Shown piece by piece: positions 26,357-34,115 of a stretch of 56,314 bases of DNA. The notes below the pieces were generated by a model. The model was not told the DNA's origin and made no database searches. It saw only the letters and a program-made list of their open reading frames with translations. The stretch spans positions 1 to 56,314 of the forward strand of contig NZ_RJLN01000036.1 of NCBI RefSeq assembly GCF_003725545.1, in the 5' to 3' direction. The position numbers and the translations under genes were made by a program. Source of the DNA: Micromonospora solifontis (GTDB lineage Bacteria; Actinomycetota; Actinomycetes; Mycobacteriales; Micromonosporaceae). Each line of letters opens with the position of its first letter. The stretch's first letter is position 1.

Positions 26357-27890
26357 GGCCGACGTCGACCCCTTCCATGGCGGCCACCAGGTCGGCGTCA
26401 CGCCAGCCCCGGGGCATCTCCCGGACGATGCGTCCGGAGAACATGACGAGTACCCGGTCGCAGTCGCGCAGGTCGTCGAGCTCGTCGGAGACCACCAGCA
26501 CCGCGGTGCCGCGGGCGGACACCTGGTGCACCGCGCCGAGCAGGTTCTGCTTCGACCGCACGTCGACGCCGGCGGTCGGGGTGATCAGGACCAGCAGCTT
26601 CGGGTCGCTGGCCAGGGCGCGGCCCAGCACCACCTTCTGCTGGTTGCCGCCGGAGAGGCCGGAGACCGGCTGGCCCGGACCGCCGGTCTTGATGGCCAGC
26701 TCGGCGATGGTCCGCTCGGCGAACGCGTCGCGCCGGGCCGGCGACACGAAGCCGCGCCGGCGCAGCCTGCCCGGCACGGTCATGGTGATGTTCTCGCCGA
26801 CGGACAGCATCGGCACCAGTCCCTGCCGGTGCCGGTCCTGCGGCACCAGGCCGACGCCGGCGGCGAGCGCGTCGGGCACGCTGCCGGGGCGCAGGCGCCG
26901 TCCGTCGAGACGCACGGTGCCGGCCGCGGGGCGGCGCAGCCCGACGATCGTCTCGGCCACCTCGACCTTGCCGCTGCCCCCACCGCCGGCCAGGCCCACC
27001 ACCTCGCCGGCGCGGACCCGCAGCGAGGCCTCGGCTCCGGTGTTGGTGACCAGCCCGTCGACCGTCAGCAGGTCGGCGGCGTCGGCCGGCGGCGCGGGCC
27101 GGGTGGCGGACGGGACGACGGCGTCTTCCCCGGTCATCGCGGTGATCAGCTCGGCCGGGGTGACGTCGGCGACCGCCGCGGTGCGGATGTGCCGGGCGTC
27201 GCGGAACACCGTCACCGTGTCGCAGATCTCGAAGATCTCCTGCAGGTGGTGGCTGATGAACAGGAAGGTCACGCCCTGCCGCTGCAGCTCGCGGATCCGG
27301 ATGAAGAGCCGGTCGATCCCGGCGGCGTCGAGCTGCGCGGTGGGCTCGTCGAGGATGATGAACCGGGCGCCGAACGACAGCGCCCGGGCGATCTCGACGA
27401 ACTGCCGGTCCTCGACGGTGAGCGTGCCCGCCGGTTGGTCCACGTCGGCCGCCACCGACCAGTCGCGCAGCAACCGCTCGGCCTCGCGGCGGACCGTCGC
27501 CCAACGGATCAACCGGTCCCGCCCCCGGGCCTGCCGGTTGAGGAAGAGGTTCTCGGCCACCGTGAGGGTGGGGATGATGGTCGACTTCTGGTAGACACAG
27601 GCGACCCGGCGGCGCCAGGCCCCCCGGTCGCTCAGTGGTGGCGCCGGTCGGCCGGCGAAGGCGACCTGGCCGTGGTCCGGCTCCTGCAGGCCGGTCAGGA
27701 TGCTGACCAGAGTGGACTTACCGGCACCGTTGCGGCCGACCAGCGCGTGGGTCTCCCCCGACCGGATCAGGATGCTGGCCGAGTCGAGGGCCAGGGTGGA
27801 GCCGTACCGTTTGGTGATGTCGACCGCCTCGACGACGGGCGGGCCGAGCTCAGCCCGCCCGTCGTCGGGGCCCCCTGCGGCCTGACTCAT
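26349..27890 (-). CDS. RbsA-type duplicated sugar ABC ATPase
   Basis: 513 aa with two NBDs. The first is canonical: G-R-N-G-A-G-K-S-T-L and I-I-L-D-E-P-T, though the signature region reads L-T-V-E-D-R-Q-F-V. The second has a degenerate P-loop G-G-G-G-S-G-K, an intact L-S-G-G-N-Q-Q-K-V, and L-V-L-I-T-P-T-A-G-V-D-V where L-x-L-D-E-P-T is usual, so the Walker B Asp and catalytic Glu are replaced by Ile and Thr. Loss of one catalytic site is common in RbsA-type proteins, but usually in the P-loop rather than here. ATG overlaps the binding-protein stop. Confidence 0.92.
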   Translation of the reverse strand: MSQAAGGPDDGRAELGPPVVEAVDITKRYGSTLALDSASILIRSGETHALVGRNGAGKSTLVSILTGLQEPDHGQVAFAGRPAPPLSDRGAWRRRVACVYQKSTIIPTLTVAENLFLNRQARGRDRLIRWATVRREAERLLRDWSVAADVDQPAGTLTVEDRQFVEIARALSFGARFIILDEPTAQLDAAGIDRLFIRIRELQRQGVTFLFISHHLQEIFEICDTVTVFRDARHIRTAAVADVTPAELITAMTGEDAVVPSATRPAPPADAADLLTVDGLVTNTGAEASLRVRAGEVVGLAGGGGSGKVEVAETIVGLRRPAAGTVRLDGRRLRPGSVPDALAAGVGLVPQDRHRQGLVPMLSVGENITMTVPGRLRRRGFVSPARRDAFAERTIAELAIKTGGPGQPVSGLSGGNQQKVVLGRALASDPKLLVLITPTAGVDVRSKQNLLGAVHQVSARGTAVLVVSDELDDLRDCDRVLVMFSGRIVREMPRGWRDADLVAAMEGVDVGHV

Positions 27891-28954
27891 CAGGAGTTGC
27901 CCCAGAGGGTCTTGTCGTCGTACTTCACGGTGGGCTCGCCGGCGATCGGCGCGCCGTCGGCGGTGACCAGCGGCGCGGCGAGCTGGTCCTCGAGCAGGCC
28001 GTCGCGGACCTGGATGATGGTGCTGCTGTGGTCGGTCGGGCCCGGGGCGAAGGTCTTCCCGTCGATCGCGGCCTTGACGTAGTAGAGGCCGTACTTGGCG
28101 AACAGGTCGGCGGGCTGGCTGACCGTGGCGTCGATCAGACCCTCCTTGATGTCCTTCAACTCCTCCGGGATGCCGTCGTTGGAGACCACGAAGACGTGCC
28201 GCGGATCGGTCGGCGGGAACTGGAGGTTGCGCTGCTTGAGCACCTGGAGGGTGCCGGCCAGGGCGAACGAGGACTGCATGTAGACGCCCTTGATGTCCGG
28301 GTCGGAGGAGAGCCGGGTCTGGAACTTCGACGCGGCCAGGTCGCCCTTCCACTCGGTCGCCTCACCGAAGACGGTGATGCCCGGGTAGTTCTGCTTCATG
28401 CACTCGTTGAACGACTCGGTACGGTCCCGGCCGTTGATCGAGTCGAGGCCGCCCTGGAACATGATGACCTTGCCCTTACCGCCCAGCTTCGTGCCGAGGA
28501 AGCGACATGCCTTGGTGCCGTAGGCACGGTTGTCGGCCCGGACCACCATGAACACCTTGCCGCTGTCCGGGCGGGTGTCGATGGTGACCACCGGGATCTT
28601 CTTGTCCGCCAACTGCTGCAAGGAGGGCGCGATGGCGGCCGTGTCCTGCGGTGCCATCACCACACCCTTGACGTTCTGGCTGATGAAGGTCTGGGTGTTG
28701 GAGATCAGGTTGGCGATGTCGTTCTGGGAGTTGGTGGTCTTGAGCTCCACCCCCAGCTCCTGCGCCGACGGTGGGACGTACTTGATGTAGGAGTTCCAGA
28801 AGTCGGTGTCCGACCGGGGGTAGTCGACCCCGATCAGCGGCTTGCCGCCCGCCGTCCCGCCAGCGGCCACGCCGCCGTCGGACGAGCAGGCGCTCAGCAG
28901 GCTCAGACCCACCAGCGACACCAGACCCAGGCGTAGCGAAGTATTGACGTTCAC
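27890..28954 (-). CDS. Sugar-binding lipoprotein of ABC importer (RbsB family)
   Basis: 354 aa. Lipoprotein signal with lipobox L-S-A-C23, then a type I periplasmic binding fold (I-G-V-D-Y-P-R-S-D-T-D-F-W, G-V-V-M-A-P-Q-D-T-A-A-I, V-V-T-I-D-T-R-P-D). First gene of the long operon that ends at 20806. GTG start with AGGAGA eight bases upstream. Likely binds L-fucose or a related sugar, by context. Confidence 0.92.
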   Translation of the reverse strand: MNVNTSLRLGLVSLVGLSLLSACSSDGGVAAGGTAGGKPLIGVDYPRSDTDFWNSYIKYVPPSAQELGVELKTTNSQNDIANLISNTQTFISQNVKGVVMAPQDTAAIAPSLQQLADKKIPVVTIDTRPDSGKVFMVVRADNRAYGTKACRFLGTKLGGKGKVIMFQGGLDSINGRDRTESFNECMKQNYPGITVFGEATEWKGDLAASKFQTRLSSDPDIKGVYMQSSFALAGTLQVLKQRNLQFPPTDPRHVFVVSNDGIPEELKDIKEGLIDATVSQPADLFAKYGLYYVKAAIDGKTFAPGPTDHSSTIIQVRDGLLEDQLAAPLVTADGAPIAGEPTVKYDDKTLWGNS

Positions 28955-29106
28955 CGTTCTCCTATTCGGGTTCTACCTGCGCGGAAGGTGCTGTCTCGTC
29001 GGCACACCGCAGCCGGCGACCGACCCGCCACCGGCCGTCCGCCGGCGACGGACCGCCGCGCCGGGATGATCCGGTGGGAAACGAGGAAGATCAAAAGTCG
29101 ACGAAC

Positions 29107-29123
29107 AGAGATCTGATGTCTTT
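29107..29123. promoter_or_regulatory. Operator-like site 1 of the fucose importer/regulator intergenic region
   Basis: AGAGATCTGATGTCTTT, matching 12 of 17 bases of the better palindrome at 29264. It lies 153 bp before the binding-protein start. The 353-bp gap 28955-29307 contains divergent promoters and no gene. Confidence 0.45.
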
Positions 29124-29263
29124 ATAGACGAGGTTCTTTCCGCTTGTCTAGGGTCCGGTTTCGCGGAGGTTACGAACCCACGCTCTGACATGGCGCTGGC
29201 GGCACACCGGCCCGCGTGTCCGCCCGAGCCCCGGGTCCGTGCCCGACGAGCAGCCGACAGCGA

Positions 29264-29280
29264 GAAGATATGATGTCTTC
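29264..29280. promoter_or_regulatory. Operator-like site 2, near the GntR start
   Basis: GAAGATATGATGTCTTC is a 17-bp odd palindrome with a single mismatched pair, 27 bp before the GntR start codon. It fits an autoregulatory FadR-type GntR operator shared with the divergent importer operon through site 1. Confidence 0.55.
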
Positions 29281-29307
29281 GCGGAAGCGCCAGGTGAAGG
29301 AGGCCGC

Positions 29308-30018
29308 ATGGCACTGACCGACGAGGCCATCGCAAAGATCAGACAGATGATCCAGGCAGGCCAACTCCCGCCCGGTACCCGGCTCCCGCCGGAACAGCAA
29401 CTCGCTGCCCAGATGGGGCTCTCCCGCAGCGGCGTGCGGGAGGCCGTCAAGGCTCTCGAATCGGCCCGGGTGCTGGACGTACGCCGCGGTGACGGCACCT
29501 ACGTCACCAGCCTCGCGCCCCGGTTGCTGCTCGAAGGCGTCGGCCTCGCGGTCGAGCTGCTGCGCGACGACACCCTGCTGGAGGTCATGGAGGTACGTCG
29601 ACTGCTGGAGCCGGCCGCCACCGGACTGGCCGCGGTCCGGCTCACCGACGCTCACCTCGACGAGCTGGCTCGGATCCTGGAGGACATGCGGATGGCCGCC
29701 GAGGACGCCGAGAAGCTCATCCAGTACGACACCGCCTTCCACCGCACGGTCATCGCGGCCACCGGCAACGAGACGCTCACCTCGCTGCTCGACGGCCTCT
29801 CCGGTCAGACCGTGCGGGCCCGGGTCTGGCGCGGCCTGATCGAGGGCAACGCGGCGCACCTCACCCTCGGCGAACACCAGGCGATCTACCGGGCGTTGCG
29901 GGCCCGGGACCAGTCACTCGCCCAGGCGGCGGCCCTGATGCACGTGAACACCTCCGAGTCGTGGTTGCGGGCGATCCTGGCCGACGCGGCGGTCGAAGGT
30001 GACGACCGGCCGAGTTGA
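29308..30018 (+). CDS. FadR-subfamily GntR transcriptional regulator
   Basis: 236 aa. N-terminal winged helix (I-R-Q-M-I-Q-A-G-Q-L-P-P-G-T-R-L-P, S-R-S-G-V-R-E-A-V-K-A-L), then an all-helical FCD domain from about residue 80 with metal-type residues in L-x-x-D-x-x-F-H and G-E-H-Q-A-I. Divergent from the sugar importer operon and therefore its probable repressor. ATG 29308 follows AAGGAGG; an upstream in-frame start lacks an SD. Confidence 0.92.
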   Translation: MALTDEAIAKIRQMIQAGQLPPGTRLPPEQQLAAQMGLSRSGVREAVKALESARVLDVRRGDGTYVTSLAPRLLLEGVGLAVELLRDDTLLEVMEVRRLLEPAATGLAAVRLTDAHLDELARILEDMRMAAEDAEKLIQYDTAFHRTVIAATGNETLTSLLDGLSGQTVRARVWRGLIEGNAAHLTLGEHQAIYRALRARDQSLAQAAALMHVNTSESWLRAILADAAVEGDDRPS

Positions 30019-30040
30019 CCGGCGCGCCACCCGGACCCGC

Positions 30041-31033
30041 TCAGGACGGCAGCGGCGCGTCCTCCCGCAACAGCCCTTCGGCCACCAACTCGGCCCAGAG
30101 CCCTGCCGGCGGCGCCGGCCGCGCGAACCACTCGGCGCTGCGGGTCACATGCGCGGGCCGGCCCGCGCCGACCACCACCGACGCGACAGCCGGGTGCGCG
30201 CCGGCGAAGGCGAGCGCCGCGTGCGGCAGGCTCACCCCGTGCCGGCGGCACACCGCGGCGATGCCCTGCGCCCGGCGCAGGATCTCCGCCGGGGCGCTGC
30301 CGTACTCGTACGGCCGGTTCTCGTCGGGCCACTCCACCGCGAGCAGGCCACTGTTGAAGACGCCGACGTTGAGCACCGAGATGCCCCGCTTCTGGCAGAC
30401 CGGCAGGATCCCGTCGAGCGCCGGTTGTTCCAGCAGCGTGTACCGGCCGGCGACCATCAGCACGTCCACATCGGTCTCGACAGCGAACCGGGTCAGCGTC
30501 GCCGGATCCTTCGAGCCCACCCCGACGGCCCCCACCACACCCTGGCGACGCAACTCGTCCAGCGCCGGGTACGCCTGCCGCAGCGCCACCTCCGGCTCGG
30601 GGCTCTCCTCGGGGTCGTGCAGCAGCACCACGTCGACCCGGTCCAGGCCCAGCCGGTCGAGGCTGGCGTCCAGGCTGCGGCGTACCCCGTCGGCGGTGAA
30701 GTCCCACACCCGGCGCAGCGTCGCCGGGGTGTCGAAGCCGTTGTCCAGGTCCGAGCCGCCGTCGGGATTCTCCCGCAGCAGCCGACCGACCTTGGTGGAG
30801 AGCACGTACTCCGCCCGGGGGTGCGCCGCCAACGCCCGGCCGAGGCGGCGCTCGGAGAGCCCCAGCCCGTAGTGCGGCGCGGTGTCGAAATAGCGGATGC
30901 CCGCCGCCCAGGCGGCGTCGACGGTGGCCATCGCTCGGTCGTCCGGGACGCTGCGGTACAGGTTGCCGATCGAGGCGGCGCCGAAGCCGAGCGCGGTGAC
31001 GGCGACGGCCGACGGGCCGAGAGAGCGGGTCAT
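30041..31033 (-). CDS. Aldo/keto reductase, probable L-fucose (aldose) 1-dehydrogenase
   Basis: 330 aa. (beta/alpha)8 AKR with tetrad residues in Y-F-D-T-A-P-H-Y-G, S-T-K-V-G-R and V-V-L-L-H-D-P. Closest in pattern to D-threo-aldose/L-fucose 1-dehydrogenases and pyridoxal 4-dehydrogenase. It would oxidise the sugar to the lactone, the first pathway step. It ends 22 bp from the convergent GntR stop and is divergent from the SDR at 31450. Confidence 0.88.
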   Translation of the reverse strand: MTRSLGPSAVAVTALGFGAASIGNLYRSVPDDRAMATVDAAWAAGIRYFDTAPHYGLGLSERRLGRALAAHPRAEYVLSTKVGRLLRENPDGGSDLDNGFDTPATLRRVWDFTADGVRRSLDASLDRLGLDRVDVVLLHDPEESPEPEVALRQAYPALDELRRQGVVGAVGVGSKDPATLTRFAVETDVDVLMVAGRYTLLEQPALDGILPVCQKRGISVLNVGVFNSGLLAVEWPDENRPYEYGSAPAEILRRAQGIAAVCRRHGVSLPHAALAFAGAHPAVASVVVGAGRPAHVTRSAEWFARPAPPAGLWAELVAEGLLREDAPLPS

Positions 31034-31309
31034 GACGGGGCCTTTCGGACTCGGGAGGGATGTGCCGGGCCGCCTGTCGGGCCGGCGGGCCCTGCGCGCC
31101 GTCCACCCGGACCGGCTCGATGTCGCTGGTCGCGGGGGGCGCGGAGATCATCGCGACGGGTCGGGTGGAGTCGGCCACGGGGTGGGCGAGTCGCTCCAGC
31201 ACCGTCACGGGTGGCGATGCCGGTCTGGGGGGGAGGGAGCGTCGTTGAGGCAGGTGACGAAGAGCGCGCCGCGCACCGGAGCCTCCTCGCCCGGGACCAC
31301 GATTGACCA

Positions 31310-31329
31310 CATCCTATATGATCTACGAT
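31310..31329 (+). promoter_or_regulatory. Operator plus -10-like box upstream of the SDR gene
   Basis: CATCCTATATGATCTACGAT matches the minus-strand reading of 33102-33121 at 17 of 20 bases. A TTGACC (31303-31308) precedes it and TACGAT (31324-31329) could be the -10, placing the operator between promoter elements. The surrounding 416-bp gap 31034-31449 shows nothing else clear. Confidence 0.55.
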
Positions 31330-31449
31330 GGCCGGCGCGGAGATTCCTCCCCACCGGGGCGGGCGGCGGCCGGTGTCTCCGGAAGGGCCCGGTGCGCGCT
31401 CGGCACCCGGGCGGGAGCGTCCCTGACCACCGGCGAACGAGGTGCGGAG

Positions 31450-32187
31450 ATGACGGATTTCGACGGCCTGGTCGCGGTCGTCACGGGCGGTGGCTCGGGC
31501 ATCGGCGCGGCGGTCGCCGACCTGCTGGCCGAGCGCGGCGCACGGGTGGCCGTCCTGGACCGCGACCCCGGCTCGGGCGGGCCGCACCTGCGGCTCGCCG
31601 CCGACGTGACCGGTCCGCTGGAGGCGACGATGGACCGGGCCGCGGCACTCCTGGGCGGCCTCGACGTGCTGGTGAACTGCGCGGCGATCAGCGCGGTGGG
31701 GACGGTGGAGAGCAGCAGCGACGACGAGTGGCACCGCTGCCTGGACGTCAACGTCGTCGGCGTGGCCCGGGCCTGCCGGGCCGCCCTGCCCCATCTGCGC
31801 CGCTCGACCGGCGGTGTCATCGTCAACGTCACGTCGATCGCGGCGACGGCCGGGCTGGTCGAGCGAGCGGTCTACTCGGCCACCAAGGGCGCGGTGCACG
31901 CGCTCAGCCTGGCCATGGCCGCCGACCTGGTGCGTGACGGCGTCCGGGTGTGCACGGTGGCGCCCGGCACGGTGGACACCCCGTGGGTGGCCCGCCTGCT
32001 CGCGAGCGCCGAGGACCCGGTGGCCGAGAAGCACCGGCTGGCCGCCCGGCAGCCCACCGGCCGGCTGGTCACCGCCGCCGAGGTGGCGCACGCGGTGGCG
32101 TTCCTCGCGTCCCCGCTCTCCGGGGCGACCACCGGCACCGCGCTCGCCGTCGACGGCGGCATGTCGGGGCTGCGGCTGATCCGGTGA
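31450..32187 (+). CDS. SDR oxidoreductase, probable 2-keto-3-deoxy-L-fuconate dehydrogenase
   Basis: 245 aa. T-G-G-G-S-G-I-G cofactor loop, N-C-A-A in place of N-N-A-G, catalytic Ser in V-T-S-I, and Y-S-A-T-K. Size and style match the SDR of the non-phosphorylative L-fucose route, and it faces the diketo-acid hydrolase gene whose substrate it would make. ATG 31450 follows GCGGAG; the longer open frame upstream includes the promoter. An alternative role is L-fucose dehydrogenase. Confidence 0.85.
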   Translation: MTDFDGLVAVVTGGGSGIGAAVADLLAERGARVAVLDRDPGSGGPHLRLAADVTGPLEATMDRAAALLGGLDVLVNCAAISAVGTVESSSDDEWHRCLDVNVVGVARACRAALPHLRRSTGGVIVNVTSIAATAGLVERAVYSATKGAVHALSLAMAADLVRDGVRVCTVAPGTVDTPWVARLLASAEDPVAEKHRLAARQPTGRLVTAAEVAHAVAFLASPLSGATTGTALAVDGGMSGLRLIR

Positions 32188-32206
32188 GCCGGGTCGGCCC
32201 GGCCGG

Positions 32207-33046
32207 TCAGGCCGCCGCCATCACGACCCGCTGCCGCCCCAGGCCATCCACCTCGACCTCCACCACGTCGCCCGGGGCGAGGTAGGGGAATCGGCCGGAG
32301 AGCGCGACCCCCTCCGGCGTACCGGTGTTGATCACGTCGCCCGGTTCGAGCACCGTGTACTGCGACAGGTGCCAGATCAGGTACGCCACGTCGAAGACCA
32401 TGTCGCTGGTGCGGGAGGCCTGCCGCGGTGCGCCGTTGACCCAGGAGCGCAGCCCGAGATCCTGCACGTCGGCGATCTCGTCCGGGGTGACCAGCCACGG
32501 GCCGAGCGGCTGGAAGGTCTCGCACGACTTGCCCTTGGACCACTGGCCGCCGGAGTGGCGCAACTGGAAGTCGCGTTCGGACACGTCGTTGGAGAGCATG
32601 TAGCCCGCGACGTGGGCCAGGCTCTGTGCGGGCGAGTCCAGGTAGCGGGCGCGCCGGCCGATGACCACGGCCAGTTCGACCTCCCAGTCGGTGCTGGTCG
32701 AGCCGCGCGGCACCAGCACGTCGTCGTACGGGCCGACGACCGTGTTGGGAGCCTTGTAGAAGATGATCGGGGTTTCCGGCGGGGCCGCCCCGGACTCGGC
32801 GGCGTGCGCGGCGTAGTTCTGCCCGACGCAGAGCACCGCGCCGGGCCGGGCCACCGGGGCACCCACCCGCAGGCCGGTGATGTCGAGTTCGGGCAGGTGC
32901 CCAGCGGCCCGGATCCGGTCCGGACCGCCGGAGGCGAGGAACGCCCCGTCGATGTCCGGGGTGAGGGAGGAGAGGTCGTAGTGCCGACCGTCGGCGTGCA
33001 GGACCGGCCGCTCCGCGCCCGGCGGGCCCACCCGCATCAGCCTCAT
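32207..33046 (-). CDS. Fumarylacetoacetate hydrolase family, probable 2,4-diketo-3-deoxy-L-fuconate hydrolase
   Basis: 279 aa, typical of FAH-family sugar-acid hydrolases. C-V-G-Q-N-Y-A-A-H-A, P-I-I-F-Y-K-A-P, D-W-E-V-E-L-A-V-V-I-G (metal ligands), D-V-S-E-R-D-F-Q, K-G-K-S-C-E-T-F-Q-P-L-G-P, and G-T-P-E-G-V. It would split the diketo acid into pyruvate and L-lactate. ATG 33046 has GGAGG eight bases upstream, preferred over a GTG five codons earlier that would bury that SD. Divergent from the second GntR gene. Confidence 0.9.
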   Translation of the reverse strand: MRLMRVGPPGAERPVLHADGRHYDLSSLTPDIDGAFLASGGPDRIRAAGHLPELDITGLRVGAPVARPGAVLCVGQNYAAHAAESGAAPPETPIIFYKAPNTVVGPYDDVLVPRGSTSTDWEVELAVVIGRRARYLDSPAQSLAHVAGYMLSNDVSERDFQLRHSGGQWSKGKSCETFQPLGPWLVTPDEIADVQDLGLRSWVNGAPRQASRTSDMVFDVAYLIWHLSQYTVLEPGDVINTGTPEGVALSGRFPYLAPGDVVEVEVDGLGRQRVVMAAA

Positions 33047-33101
33047 CCGACGAGCCTCCACATCCGCGCGCGCGTCCTCGACGCCGCCGCCGCCACGACA
33101 G

Positions 33102-33121
33102 ATCGTAGATCATATATGATC
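33102..33121. promoter_or_regulatory. Shared operator between FAH hydrolase and GntR genes
   Basis: Contains the perfect palindrome GATCATATATGATC (33108-33121). Read on the minus strand it runs into TACGAT, a -10-like box for the FAH hydrolase gene, just as at 31324 before the SDR gene. Likely target of the adjacent GntR regulator. Confidence 0.65.
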
Positions 33122-33169
33122 AACGGATCTGGGACAGTCCGAGATCGACGAAGGGGCCGGGGACGCGCG

Positions 33170-33853
33170 ATGGCCACACTGCCTGACGGGCTCCGCCCGA
33201 TCCAGCGGATCACCCTGGCCGACGACGTCTACGAGTCGGTGAAGGCCCTGATCATGGAGCACACCATCGCCCCCGGTCACCGGATCAACATCGACGGGCT
33301 GGCCCGTTCCCTGGCCGTCTCCCCCACCCCGGTCCGGGAGGCGCTGGCCCGGCTGGAGTCCGACGGCCTGGTGCACAAGCGGGCGATGACCGGATACACG
33401 GTCAGCCGGCTGCTGTCCCGGCGCGAGTTCGAGGAGTTGTTCGAGCTGCGGCTGCTGCTCGAACCGGCCGCGGCCGGACGGGCGGCGGCGCACGCCACCG
33501 CCGATCAGCGCGAGCGGATCAGTGCGCAGGCCGCTGCGACGGTGGCGGTCGAGCCGGGTGCGGACTACCTCCGGCGGGCCGCCTTCACCGCCCTGGACGC
33601 CCGCTTCCACGACCTGGTCGCCGAGGTCTCCGGGAACCGGCTGCTGCGCGACTGCACCACCCGACTGCACGCACACCTGCACCTGCACCGTCGCTACTTC
33701 CCGGCCACCGATCCGGCCGTGACGGTGACCGAGCACGGTCGGATCGCCGCCGCTGTGGCGGCCGGGGACCCGGCGGCCGCCGCCGAGGCGATGCGCCGGC
33801 ACCTGCTCGCCGCGCACAGCCGGCATCTGCCCGCCTTCGCGGCCGACGACTGA
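33170..33853 (+). CDS. GntR (FadR-subfamily) transcriptional regulator
   Basis: 227 aa. Winged helix about 20-85 (L-A-D-D-V-Y-E-S-V-K-A-L-I, G-L-A-R-S-L-A-V-S-P-T-P-V-R-E-A-L-A-R-L) and a C-terminal FCD helical domain with D-A-R-F-H and T-E-H-G-R-I metal-site motifs. Divergent from the FAH hydrolase; probably represses it and the SDR at 31450 through the matching sites. ATG 33170 fits family length. Confidence 0.9.
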   Translation: MATLPDGLRPIQRITLADDVYESVKALIMEHTIAPGHRINIDGLARSLAVSPTPVREALARLESDGLVHKRAMTGYTVSRLLSRREFEELFELRLLLEPAAAGRAAAHATADQRERISAQAAATVAVEPGADYLRRAAFTALDARFHDLVAEVSGNRLLRDCTTRLHAHLHLHRRYFPATDPAVTVTEHGRIAAAVAAGDPAAAAEAMRRHLLAAHSRHLPAFAADD

Positions 33854-33899
33854 ACCCGGCCGTGGCCCGGTCCGCCCGGTGACGGTGGGTCGACCGGCA

Positions 33900-34065
33900 G
33901 CCCGGCCGACGCGCTGACCGACCCGGACCAGGTCGAACCGGTCGAACGCCAGGCTGTAGCCGCTGGGGCCGGAGCTCTTCCCGACCACCACGGCCCGCAG
34001 CCCGTGGTGGCCCGCGGAGAGCAACAGTGTGCCGTAGTCGCTGGCGTAGTTGCGGCGGGCCGACC
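33900..34065 (-). pseudogene. Unassigned coding fragment (remnant of a secreted-type beta domain)
   Basis: A short stretch encodes protein-like sequence, N-Y-A-S-D-Y-G-T-L-L-L-S-A-G-H-H-G-L-R, then V-V-V-G-K-S-S-G-P-S-G-Y-S-L-A-F-D-R-F-D-L-V. It looks like a beta-sandwich edge from a larger extracellular protein. Frame integrity is lost on both sides (Y-T-D-G-A lies in another frame just upstream). No start or family could be found. Confidence 0.35.
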
Positions 34066-34115
34066 ATGGCGCCGTCGGTGTAGCGGGCCGGCAACGCCGG
34101 GTTGGTGTTCCGCCG

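Noticed and set aside
32188..32206. Short GC hairpin between SDR and FAH hydrolase stops as a terminator
   Set aside because: The stem is only about 5 bp and overlaps the stop-codon area; not distinguishable from background in this GC content.
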